Source of the DNA: Cytidiella melzeri
Taxonomy: Eukaryota > Basidiomycota > Agaricomycetes > Polyporales > Irpicaceae
Direction of reading: 5' to 3'
NCBI GenBank assembly: GCA_022592445.1
Contig: JABYQR010000388.1
Coordinates: forward strand, 1 to 40,253
Length of the DNA: 40,253 nt
In this document: piece by piece, positions 9,972 through 21,900 of the stretch
How positions within the stretch are numbered: the stretch's first letter is position 1
Layout of the letters: the number at the start of each line of letters is the position of its first letter
Made by a program: the position numbers and the translations under genes
Notes under the pieces: generated by a model
The model's input: the letters and a program-made list of their open reading frames with translations, nothing else
The model's database searches: none
What the model was told of the DNA's origin: nothing

Positions 9972-12900
9972 TCAGTCATCCAAGTCGATTACGTCAGGGG
10001 ATCCTTGGCGAGGCCTCTTCTGGGGTTCGTCGTCCATCTCTATATCGCTGCTCTGATTGCAGTCTACACGTGGACCTTTCTGACCGGAGTTTACAGGTAC
10101 AGGCATACTGACCCATGCGCCCAACAAGCCTTTTTCGACGATGCGTGAGAGGATTTGAGGCCCGCACAACGCTGCGACGGCTCTTTGCACGCCGTAAGCG
10201 GAGTCGGTGTTGATGAGACGTTCGAACTGGCGACAGAGGACCTCGAGCTCGTTGTGTGACTTCATTTTCCAGCTTCCCTTTGGGGAACCTTTGAATGGTC
10301 TTCTCGGAGTGCAGAGGCCGAAGCGAGTGAGTAAGTCAGCACATACGCCCTTGTGACCTTTGGACCGGAGTCAGTAAGTGATATGATGGGCGGAGTAGTG
10401 GGTGGAGTCGTACCGTGCTTTTTTGACCAAGAATCGCTGAGATTGCCTGATACTGCGTAAGTAGTGCCGAGTGGAGAAGCTGGTTCGAGGAGCCCGATGG
10501 CCATGGCGATGATTGGAGTGAAGACGAAATCAGGGTTTTTGTGACCCTTTCTGTCGTCTTTGTTGAGGACTGGAGCGTTGCGCATAGCCTCTAGGGCGTC
10601 GTCTTCGTGCCAGGAGGTTTTCTTTGGGAAAGTGTGATCTGCGTCGATGAATATGTCAGGGAGTGTGGCGATGCAGATGCGAGCGGCGTAAAGGATGACA
10701 CGGTGAGAGGGCCGTGACATGTCGAGGTTTGCGATTGTCCAATCGTACTGTTTCTTGACCCAAGCGTTGTTGTCTTTGTTTTTAGTGGATTCAGGGAAGA
10801 CGGAAGCTGCGTATGCCAAGTCGAGGGCGGGAGCGCTTTCCGATTATTTCCTTGAAGTTTGTCATTTTGATACCGATGGCGGACCAAGGTGCAGTTGTTG
10901 AAGTGGGCGAGCGAGTGTGATTGCGTTCCTTGCGCGACCGACTGCGGAGTTGTCAGCTATGGGAAGAGGGCGAGTTGCGGCGGGAGTTGTGACTGTGAGG
11001 TCGGCCTCTACGAGGCGCCAGGCGGAGGGGGAGATTGTCCTGGATGGCTGTTCTACACCGTTAGCGTCTGGGCTCCATGGGATGAAGTGGACGTGTTGCT
11101 TGATGAGGACTGTCTTGATTGCCTCTATGACTGTTCTATCGCGTACAGCCTGGTTCTGATTTGAGAGGGAGCCCTTTACGACAGCGTAGGCGACTCTGAG
11201 GAGTTTCAGCGACTGATGACCTGAGGTGAATGGAGGAGCCATTCCGCGGTTGTTTGTTGTCTTTGCGAACTTGAGGAAGTCCTGTGCCATTGCGGTGTAA
11301 GAGTACCTGTCGAGGATGACGAGAGGAAGGCCTTTGTCTGTGAGACCGTCTGCGCGAACTGCGACTGTGAGGTGAGTGGCTGCCTCTACGTCTGCGAGGC
11401 TGAGGGGGTTTGGACTTGCAACCCAGATCTTGAGGTGCTTGTTGCGCAGTTCTGCCAATTGCTGGATGGGGCGCCTTTGGGACCGACGTTGCCTTTTGAG
11501 CTCAGGCTTGAGCCTGTCGTGGACGAAGCTGACGGTGTCTTCTATGAACTGGGAGACGCAAGTGTCGAATATTGACAGGATGGACTGGAAGAGCTGGTTG
11601 TTTGTGTAGTTTGGATAGTCCGCGGCGTTTGTATGGAGGTAGGCGTGGTAAATGCGGAAGACGGAAGAGTAGTACTGTAAAAGCGATGAAAGATGAGCAC
11701 AGGAAGGAAATGATGACGCTTGGGATAAGGGAATTATTTGCTATCGGATGAAGACTCTGCAGTGTTTTCCGATAAGCGATGTTCACGCTATCGGATAAAC
11801 GGGGTTCACAGAAACAAGGGAACGCTGGTGAGTCCGATAAGGAGACTTGGTGTTATCGGAGACACAGACGAAGGTTGGTGAAAATAAGAGACGCTGGTGA
11901 GTCCGATAACGAGATTTTGCGTTATCGGAAACACGGCCAAAGCATGAAAGTCGCGGAACTCCCGACGATCACCAATATCCGTACAAGGAGGTTTCTCCGA
12001 TAACGCGAGAGCGCGTTATCGGAGAACATGGGTGTGGGTGAGAAAATGTTGCAGAGACGTACCTCGGACATTTTCTGGCCGTAGTGAAACATAATTGAAG
12101 CGTTGGCGGAAGTGAGGAGCTGATTGAACTTGTCGTGTGGCCACTTTGTTAGATTCATGACGAGGACTGGGCGCTTATCCAGAGTTCCGAAGTTGACGAG
12201 GTTGTTGAGGTAAGGCAATGAGCCACGGAGGATGACGGCGGAGAGGCCGAAGTAGTCCATGAGAGTGCGAGTGATGACGCGGACGTTGCCGGTTTGACCG
12301 TAGTTTGCACAGCGCTCGAGCATTGCAGTCATCTCGACGAGGTAGCAATGTTTCATGCTTAGATCTGCGAGGACAGCTTGTTGAGCTCTTGCGTGTTCGT
12401 CGTCGTCGTCGAGGTCCAGGTGTGCGCCTGGTGGTGGAATGTCTGCGATGGCTGATCTCATTTGGCGGAACAGGGCTTCCATGGCTGAAGCGATTGGATA
12501 GGAGGTCCAGAGGTAGAGGTTTGGATAAGCCTGTAAGAATATGTGATGAGCAAATGCAGGATGTAAGGGATGAGGAGAGAGATGAGTACGGCTGGACGAA
12601 GAATGACGAGATGTTTTGTGAGCTCTGTTATAACGGAGGGATGGCCCCAAGCGTTGCAGAGTGGGAGGACGAGTTGGTTGAAGAGATCCCTAGATGAAGT
12701 AAGGGGATGAGTTGAGATGGAGGGCATGTGAATGGGAGGCATTGAAGGAGCGTACTCAGCTGTACGGGAGTCGTCGTGAATTGCTGCGAGGTCGACATGG
12801 TAGACGTTTTCCAAGCGAATGTTTGTGTTGAGGGCAGCGTCAGCGAGTTTTGCCTTTAGCCTTGTGAAAGGGAGGCCGTAATCTTCTAGCCGCTGAGCGA

Positions 12901-15127
12901 GTTTTGCGGACTTTTCTTTTTCCTTGGTGGATGTTGCAAATGGAGCAGCGCCGAAAGCGGTTACCTGAGCGAGCTGAGCGTCGTGTGAAGAAGTGCGGAA
13001 GCGGATGCGATGGAAAGCGGTGTTGTAAGCTTGACTGGAGCAGCCAATGACGGGCTGAGTGATTGGAGCATCGTTGTCGAAGTTGTTGTTGTTGTTGTTG
13101 AGACCGATAGTGCGAGATATTTTGCGTAGGATTGGGTAGAATGGGACCGGAAGTTTTTCTGCCTGGTAGTGGCCGACGGAACCGAGGAAAGCCTGTGGGA
13201 AGAACTGGATGCCAGCGGCGGTTGGAGCGAGATTGTTGTCTACATCCATGTCGTCTTCTCCTGCGAAGCCTTGGAGGAATTCGTTTACTGTGCGGAGGTT
13301 GAACAGGGAGGGGCAGGGGTCTTCGTCGTGGATGATGTTGAAGGAGTGGCGATGGAGGCGGGTACCGTCAGTGCGGTATACTGGAATTTCGTCACCTGTA
13401 GCCTCGTGATAGAGGGGAAAGTGTTCAGGTTGACCTGTTCGCGAAGTTCTGGATCCCAGTGGTCGTAGATTGGCTGATCGTTAGCGTACATTTGGAGTTC
13501 GATGAGGTCGTCTATTGGGATGGGTTGGAAGTTTTCGCAGCGATAGATTCTGAAAGATTGTGATGGGAAGATGAATGTTAGCTACTGAGTACGTGTGGCA
13601 GTGAGGAACGTACGCGAGTTCTGTGGCGAAGGCTACGCTCATGAAGCGGATTTCGCTGAAGTCCCTATCTCCGCACCAAGCGAACTCGCTGTTTGCATCG
13701 GGAATGTTTGTGTGGAAATGCCAATTCTGACCGCATGCAGCTGAGATGACGATGGGATACCTGCCTTGAATGATGTCTTCCACGAGTCGGGTGCCTGGAG
13801 AAGCCACGAGTCGAAACGTTCTTGTATCCTGCGGTGGAGTTTGCGTAGGTCTCTGTAACCGAGAACGACGTTGAGACGGTTCCTGTGTGATGGACCGTAG
13901 TCAGCGGGGGAGGCCATAGTAATACGAGGGATAACAACGACAACTAAACAAAGGCCTCCGAATGGGACCTGGCAGGGATATCCGATAGTGAGAATCGTCG
14001 ATATCGGAGAATACCTGTGTTGCTGCATTCTCCGATAGCGTACGTGTTTGTTATCGGACATGGCTGCAATCTGCGTCAGAGGCATTATCCGATAGCGGGG
14101 ATTCTCACTATCGGATATCGCAGCAACCTGTGTCAGAGGTATTATCCGATAGTGGGGATTCTCACTATCGGATATCGCAACCTGCGCAGAGGTATTACCG
14201 ATAGCAGGATTCTCGCTATCGGAGTTGAGGGGTGCTTGGGAGCAGGCCTAACCTCCAGCGTTTGCTGCCTTTGTCGAGGTGAAGGATGAAATTTAATGGA
14301 TACGGCTGCACTTACAAGATGGATGTGGTATTCCGTACGACATTGATGGTGTCGAGCTCCTCGGGGTACCTGTTGCCGTTGACTGTGATGTCCTGAATAC
14401 CTGCCTCGTGCATTGTGAGCGCGAGGAACATGAGGGTGATGACGTAGAGGTCGTGTGGCAGTGTTGTGTCGACCTTGCGGGGAGTGGTGCGGTCTGCCTG
14501 ACCCACGATGTTTACGGGGAGGACGCTTGTCCATACCAGCCAGACCTCTTCCTGGCGACAGCGCCCTATGTAGAGCATGGAGTTTTGAGGCGAGAAGCCG
14601 AGTCTGCCGTGTTTGTACCGGAACGCCTTTGCCCTGCGTTGGAGGTCGAGCTCGAGAGCGAAGCCTGCGTCTGGTGGAAGACGAGGGAGAAGAGCGTCGA
14701 GGCCGAAGGTGTTTGGGACGAGGACGAGCGCGTCGAGGTAAGAGTCGTCGACTTCGAACCTGAGAGTTTGGTCGTCGGGTGGGAAGAGGAACTGGTCGTC
14801 GATGTCGATTTGCTGCAAGGTATGCAAAGAATGCATTGCCTTGGTGGCGGCCTGTGTTGTGTACCAGTGTTTGAGCTGGGAGAGCTTGATGGTGGACATT
14901 TTCTTCGCCTTGAGCGCGGCGACGTGTGTCTCGCGGGATCCAGAGTCATGGACGAGACCTGAGAGGACGTCCTGCTGATCGTAGGTGTCTTCGGTGAGGA
15001 AGGGCTCGACGATGTCTCCCAAGTCCGGGAAAGCATCGGCGAGGTACTCTGAGGGGCTGTGTTGTTTCCGGGCGGTCAGTCCATTGCTAGGTAGGAGCGG
15101 TTCATGGTGAGTAACTTACTGTTCCAT
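9972..15127 (-). CDS. Gene B: large multi-exon gene of unknown function
   Basis: I do not recognise this gene. A ten-exon model is phase-consistent throughout: 15120-15127, 14316-15056, 13614-13850, 13490-13549, 12590-13448, 12063-12530, 11012-11674, 10874-10941, 10414-10835 and 9972-10357, giving 3912 nt or 1303 aa plus stop. Introns are 63, 465, 64, 41, 59, 388, 70, 38 and 56 nt; the two long ones are filled with CCGATA hairpins. The 8-nt first exon and the acceptor at 13850 are the least certain choices. The protein has a run of asparagines (exon 5), an acidic LDLDDDD stretch (exon 6) and an acidic tail ending VIDLDD after a basic KRPRQGS patch, which could be a nuclear signal. No catalytic motif or membrane segment is evident. 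A truncated paralogue of its C-terminal part lies at 8504-9300 in opposite orientation, so it belongs to a duplicating subtelomeric family. Confidence 0.65.
11768..12024. repeat. Hairpin array inside the 388-nt intron of gene B
   Basis: Four hairpins at 11768-11795, 11833-11860, 11902-11929 and 11995-12024, with stems of the form TCCGATAAC / GTTATCGGA and 8-10-nt loops. They lie wholly within the intron 11675-12062, between donor GAG|GTACGT and acceptor TTTTACAG. A further CTATCGGA half-site lies near 11731. Confidence 0.85.
13981..14224. repeat. Hairpin array inside the 465-nt intron of gene B
   Basis: Five hairpins begin near 13981, 14031, 14088, 14145 and 14196, with spacing 50-57 bp. Stems vary between CCGATAGTG and CCGATAGCG. 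The spacers also repeat (a TGTCAGAGGTATTA block before several units), so the unit that duplicated is larger than the hairpin. The intron runs from about 13851 to 14315, and its donor GTAAGT is strong. Confidence 0.85.
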
Positions 15128-15991
15128 TTTAGGAGTGGATGGAGGTGGTGGATGATGGTGCACAACGTTGTATGTGGGCTGTAGGTGAGTGAGGGAGGAG
15201 ACAGGAGCGAGGTGGAAAGGGCACCTTGTTTGCCAGGTGTTGAATATAAGCAAACGGTGCTAGCTGAATTTCGCGTATACTCAAGCGAGCCGTGCTTAAA
15301 TGGCCGAGTGGCGGGGGCTGCAGCACATGCGATTGGGTGTGCGGAAACCAAGCCGAACCATTCCATAACCGATGTTCTGGAAGTTATGCAGAAGCACTGG
15401 GATCTCATAGATCTAGATACGCAGACGTCAATCTGCGTAGAAGACGAATAGGAAATGACGGACGAGAGCGACGGATCGGTGTGTTAGTGATCTACTTGAT
15501 ATTTGCAAATGCGGCGGTGTTCTTCAGCTGTGCCTGACAACGAAAGTGAGGAGCGCGACACGCGGTTGTTTCTGTCACGGAAACGCATGGTTTGATATTA
15601 TACAGTAGTAGGGTACTACTGAGATAGAATTACAGATAGAGTATATGCAAATTATAAGAATACGAGTATGTTAAGCGATGTAGAGTTCGAGAGCGCGGCG
15701 ACGAGTAGAATGCGTATGCGAATGGTGAAGTAAAACGGGCGCGGCGGGGAGGCACAGAGCGACGGAGGGGACGAGGGAGCGAATGCGAATGCGAGTGAGA
15801 ACGAGCACGACGACGAGGAAAACACCTATCAAACAAACTTCCTATTCACAGGGCTGTCCTTGTTCATGCGAGCTTGCGAAGGTGCTGCCCTTGTCATGTT
15901 GGCGAGCGCAGCGAGGGAGCTGGGGTTCTTTAGACGGAGAGTGCATTGTCATTATGCGTACACACAGCCAGAGAGGGGAGGACAACATTAC
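15128..15991. other. Intergenic stretch between genes B and C
   Basis: Contains the likely promoter of gene B and the end of gene C. A plus-strand frame at 15185-15451 (88 codons ending ...TDVLEVMQKHWDLIDLDTQ) reads like protein but has no support beyond being open, so I leave it as a weak candidate exon. 15640-15840 is rich in short CG and GAG runs; a minus-strand frame there could be the last exon or the 3' untranslated part of gene C. Confidence 0.3.
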
Positions 15992-18900
15992 CTCAACGAT
16001 TCCCTGTAGACCCAAGTTGCGAGGACTTCGTCGAGGCTGTTGTGTGTTTGCAATGTGAGTGTCAGTAGATCAAAACGACGGTGGTTAGTATGAGTTACCT
16101 GTTTGGCGTCACTGCGTGATGCCTCTTCGGTGTTGTGCACTTGGAGAGAACGTCAGACACAGGAAGGTTAGGGGGAGGTTAGGCTTGTGAACTCACTGTG
16201 GACGTCGAGGTCTACTTGTGCGGGAGGACCTAGAAGAGGCAACAGATGTCAGCTATGGCTCTATGCTGCACTCCAGACAGAGATTGGTGCGTCCTCCGAT
16301 AGTGAGGAGGTTCACTATCGGGGGACACCCAACGAGCAGACAATGGTGCATCCTCCGATAGTGAGGATGTTCACTATCGGGGAACTTGATAGAGCAGAAG
16401 GAAATGAGCACGTACCAACGTGCAGCTCCTCCGCATCCATCCCCACGTAGTCCTCGTTGTCCTTCTCACCGTCGGCGTCGGCGTCAGCATCCATGCTTTT
16501 GTCCACTTCCTCCTGGATTGGCTGCGGAGCTTCATGAGGAACATGATCCCTTACCGTGAGCGGCACTCCCGGAGCCATCGACCCAGACCTCGAGGTTCGC
16601 CCCTTGCCAGGAGCAGCAGACCCCGATCGCGACACAGGCGCAGCAGAGGGTTGTCGAGAGACCGACTTGGACCGGGCAGCGACAGGGCGGCGGTCGTCCG
16701 TCTCACCAGCAGCATCAGTGGCCATCTCCTCATCAGCACGCTCTTGGATCTGCTCAGGAGCCTGAGCACCACCCACAGGCACGGCCTCCGCAGTGGTCGG
16801 CAATACTGGAGCCATCGAGCCAGAACTCGAAGCTCGCTGTTTAACAGCGGCCACAGAGCCTTGACGCGACGATGGGGCCACAGACTTTGGTCGAGAGGCA
16901 GCTCCAGTAACAGTGGGAACAGAGGGAGCACGCGACGCAGGTTGCGCACTCGCTCGCCCCTCCTCTCCGCCCACAAGCCCAGACGATGACGGAGTAGGCC
17001 TCCTCGGCGCAGTAATTGTTGTCGAGCGGTCGCGGCTACTAGACAACCAGGTGTCGCAAGCTCAACCTGCGCATTCACCCTCGCTCCTAGCAACGACAGC
17101 CGCTCGCCTCCTCGATGTCCCGCAGCTCCTGCTCGTCGGCGTCGATGACCTCCTCCACAGCGTTCGCGGTCGCCGGGTCAAGGTCCATACGCTCTATCGC
17201 CCCCTGCTCCTGCGAAGCCTCATCCAGAAGACGTCCCATCGCCAAACGCTCAGCCAGCGTGTCGTACTCCGACTCTGAGCCGCTTCCCTTTCCTCCTTCC
17301 CAACAGCCGCCTCCGACTCGTCCGACGACGTCAACGTCGACCGCGATCGCTTCACAACTCGCGCCTCCTCCACGTTGCTCACCTGCCCGTCGTCCGTCGT
17401 CGTCGATGGCTCCCCACTCTCACTCTGCGAATGCGTCCGCTTCCTCTGTTGTCTCGGAGTCTTCTCGTTCGAGCTGAGAGATTTCGCTTGAGGGGGTGTC
17501 TTGACAGGCGAGGGCTGCTTCGCAGGGGGAGGAACAGCTCTTGGTCGCGGCTTCGGACGCTGCACAGCCTGCGCAGGCGGGGCAGGCTCGGAAGGCTGTG
17601 GCGCCTCAGCCTTCCCTCTCTCTCCGGCCGCAGAAGACGGCTGGCGCACGGGTGACGGCTGCCTACGTTTCGTCGCACCGCGCGGTGTCTTCGTCACTGC
17701 AGAACCAGACGGCTCGCCCGCCTCGCCTTGCGGCTCAAACGACGGGCGCTTCTTTTTCTGTCGCAGTCGCAGTCAGTATCGCTCACACACCACTGCTCTG
17801 CTCAATAACAGACAGCTTACCTTGCCCTGCGCGCGAGACACGGCCACACCTGCCTCCGGAAGCTCCTCACGATGCTCAAGCACGAACTGACGGTACTCAA
17901 GCAGCAGGTCCGCAAACGACACCTCACCAATCGTCGGCACAACCTCCATGACTGGACGCATCTGCAGGGCAGGTGGGGCCACCACAGATCCCACACCAGG
18001 GTCGTTCACTGTGGGCGAGAAACTCTCGTTGCGTGGCTAGGCCGCTCACGAAGGAGTTCCGTCTGTGCGTGCGTTGGCAGGTCTTGGAGGGCCTGGTGCT
18101 CGCTCCACCAGATGTTGCGCTCCATGTTGAAGTGCAACGCCTCAAGGGGAAGGGTGAAAGAAGTGAGCTTAACACATAGCACAGTAGACGGAACGCACTC
18201 ACCCTGTGCAACACCTGAAGTGCGAACGCGACCTCGTGCGAGATGGCCGTGTTCCCCTCTCCTTTCTCGACGAGGTGTCCGTCTGCAGAGCCAGCGGAGG
18301 CGGCGGCGAGGTTTTGGATACGATTGAGGGAATCCTCAATGTTTTTTGCGTGTTGCGACGGTAGTTGACGACATCCCGACGCAAGACCGCGATCTGCGTG
18401 CTGGCCTTGAACACCGCCTTTTGCTCCGCCGCAGGCTTGAGGCCATCGACCCACGGAAACGACTTCACGTCCTTCTGGAGGTAGTCGACGAGGTAGAAGT
18501 TGAGCCAATTGCGCACCCTCGACCCCTCCTTCGACTCGATCAGCTGCGGCCGGTACGCCGCGATCACCTTCTCCTCGAGCAACGCGTACGCCATCCATTG
18601 ACTCGCAATAGTCGCCATACTGTTGCTCTTGTATGGGTACCAGTCCACGGGGTTCCGCGCGATGAAGTTCAAGATCACCGTGTCCTTAGTCGCGACCGGG
18701 TGAGTGCGCCCTTTCCTCGCCGTGCTCAGCATCGTGGTGATGTCCTTCACGACGGCTCCCAGCCAGAACACGGTGGTGGGGAATGGCTGATCGAACCTGC
18801 TGAAGATCGGCACGAAGCGCGCGATGTTGAAGGGCGTCTTGGGAACAGGAGGCGGCTTCTCTTCAGCTGTCTCAGCCTCTTGCTGCGCGCGTTTTCCACC

Positions 18901-21900
18901 CTTCGACGGTGCCACCGTGATTACCCTTGGCCGTTTCCTTGTGCCGTACTCCTCGTCGTCCGCCTCGTTGACGTCCGCGCCTGCGTCGTTGATGAAGTCG
19001 TCTTCTGTGTTCGGACGCTTCTTCATCGTTATTGTCCAGACCCTGGGGTTCACTGTGTCCGGATCGCCCTTGACGAAGGCCGAGTTGATGACGTTTTCAT
19101 TGACGCAGCGCTGGATGTCGCCGTTCTTGAGGAGGCGTTGTGGCGGCCTGTGGCGGCACCCAGGACCGACGCTCGTCTGGAGCATGTCCAGGATCTCCGG
19201 TAATGACCAGATCGCGGTGAACAACGCGTCCTGGGCAGCCTCGACCTTGGATCTTGCGATGCGCGACCCACTCAGCGACAACGATTGGAACATCGCCTGC
19301 ATGAGATCCTTGCCGCCGTGTCCGCGAGCGTTGTTGCTCGGGTAGAGCATGAGCGGAGCGAACCACAGAGCGAGCTGCATGAAGGTATGTCAGTGTGGCC
19401 CTTCTTGCGCGATGGTCAATAGAGCAGCAACTCCGATAGTGCAAGTGTGCACTATCGGAGACGTGACATGGACGTGCTCCGATAGTGTACGCTCACACTA
19501 TCGGGCACTGTACAAGCATGAGCTCCGATAGTGTACGCTCACACTATCGGACACGCTATATGGACTGTGCCCGATAGTGCGTATTGCCACTATCGGAGCA
19601 CGGCTGGTCATGACTCCGATAGTGTCAATACGCACTATCGGAGCACGTCAGTGGCATGCCTCCGATAGTGCACCCTGGCACTATTGGACATCCTCTCACA
19701 CTCCGTTGTGCGGCCGCCCAGCGCTTATGTGTCCGTTAACGAGTTCATCCACTATCGGACACCACGCATGGCCTGCGCGGGCAAAGGCTGCCCACCGATA
19801 GTGCATCCTCTCGTTATCGGACTCACTTGCACCGTCCTCCGATAGCACAACGCGTCACTATCGGACTTCAGACATAACGCTGCTCACCTCCTCAATCCCT
19901 TCCTGGCTCTCCAGAAGTCGCCTGTACGCCTGCTCCAGCGGGGTCTTCGTCGCCAGCGGCCACGGCGTGTAGCTCTCCGTGCGTTGCCCAAGCAGAACTA
20001 ACGCTCGCCACGCATACGAGTCGTACCGCGCCTTCTGCTCAACCTCGTCCTTCGGCAGCTCCTTCCCATCGTTCGCCAACGTCGCAGCCACATTCATCGC
20101 GTACTCCTTCAGCTGGTGGTCGTACTGGTTGCTCCCCGTCGTACCAGCATAGATGTAGTTCTCCGGGTCGATCAGCTCCACGTACGCCTCGTCAAAGTAC
20201 TCCATCCTCGTCGTCGTAAGCACATCCCGGTCAGGCACCCAGTCGCATCGTGACACAGCTCAACCAGCTCAGACAACGTCGCCCGCGCCGCAACCATCTC
20301 CGCAAGGTCCTCAACCACCTTCGCCTCCTCCAACTCGTGCGCTCGCTTCAGATCGCTCCAGCGCGCCCCATCATGCCTCCGCTTGTAGCTCCCAGTAAAC
20401 GACCTGATCTTCACCCGGTGTTATCCGTCAGCGCCGTCAACTTCTCAAAGTCCGTCACAACACCAAGCTCCTCCAGCTGCCCAGCCGTCATTGCCTCGCG
20501 AAGCTTCTGCAGCTTCACCGCGGAGGAACACAGGCCCATCGTCGCTTTCTCCTCACTCTGCACAACACCCAGCACCGCCTTGTACGTCCACGAAGACGTA
20601 ATCGGCCGCAGAATCAGCTCCTGCACCGCAAACATCTTCTGCGCAGCTCGCCAGTACAACTGTTCAAATCGTTAGCGCGTCACACCACATTCACAACTTC
20701 CTCACTCACCTCCCCCGGCGTCCTCTCAATGTTCCTCGCCATCCATCTCGTAGACGTAACAGTCAACGCAGGGTAATACTCACGGTACACAAGGTACGTG
20801 AGCAGATAATCCCGCGTCACCGTGTGCTGAACCAACTGCACAGTACCACCCTTCGGCTGCGTCTTCTGAATTTCCACCATTCGCCCCTTCCACGTCGCCT
20901 CAAGCTCGCGTCTGCTCTCCTTCTCGGCCGCATCCTCTCTCACCTTCTCCGCACGCACGTCCTCCAGCTCCTGCTTCAGTCGCGCAATCCGTCGCACAAG
21001 TCGCCCCTTGAACTTCAACGCAAGTTGCACCCGCAGTTGCCCAAGGTCCTGCTCGCAATATCCGTCTCCATCGGCTCCTCGCCCGCAAGATCCTCCGCCG
21101 TAAACGCAATGTCCGGTATCTTCTCGTACTGCGGCACTCCATCCACCTCCTCAACCTCCTCGTACTTCAGCACCTCCCTCAGCGCATCCTTCACCCGTGA
21201 GTTCCGCCTCTTCAATCCCTCCAACCGCTGCTTGATCACGTCGTACATGTCCCGCTTCTTCTTGTAGCCCCGGCAAATCGTCATCAACGCCTCCTCAGGC
21301 GTCTCCCTCAAACGTACGTCGTGCTTGTTCGCAGCAAGTGCGCTTCGTGTTTCGTCCGTCAGGTCCTCTGGAAAATCGCACGTAAACACAAATCAGCACG
21401 GTCCCTTCAAACACACAACATGAGGACATCACCTTCAGCATACACCCCAACCAACCACTTCCCCTTGTACTTCTGGAACGTACGCACACGTCGCACAGTC
21501 TCCTCCTCAGCCGCGATCAACGCCTCATGCTCCTGCACCTGCTTCTCCCAATCCTCCCCCTGCAACTCGAATTGCTCAGCACTCGCACCCGACATCACGC
21601 TCCGCAGCTCCTCCACAATCGCCTGAACCTCAGCAATCTTCTGCGTACTCTTCTTCACCGACTCCGGGTCAATCGAGTCCTGGATCGCTCGAACAGCGGC
21701 ATGTCGATGCTGCCCTCCAAGCGCTTCCAAACGCTTCGGCACCGTCTTCAGGCACCCAACAAGCGGCGGGTACTCGTCCACATTCGTCGTGAACTCCTTC
21801 ACAAGCTGCCCCTTCCCCTCCCCACCCCTCCCCCATCCCCACCCTCCATCACGTCCACGTCCTCGCTCTCCTCGCTCTCCAAAAAATCCTGCGACGCCTT

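Noticed and set aside
13430..13500. Frameshift in gene B near 13440
   Set aside because: A 41-nt intron (13449-13489) makes the exons fit exactly and the following 286 codons are open.
16160..16190. Interstitial telomeric repeat (GGTTAGG occurs twice)
   Set aside because: Only isolated 7-mers; similar short matches near 14249, 22868 and 24183 are expected by chance.
19431..19865. A true CRISPR array
   Set aside because: The genome is eukaryotic, the repeats are short palindromes with variable loops, there is no leader or cas gene, and the array lies in a spliced intron. Only the geometry is similar.
20190..20420. Two frameshifts in gene C around 20.2-20.4 kb
   Set aside because: Introns of 59 nt (20356-20414) and 65 nt (20200-20264) restore the phase on both sides.
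21806..21852. Frameshift in gene C at the G-rich run
   Set aside because: A 47-nt GT-AG intron removes the run and joins the flanking frames in phase.
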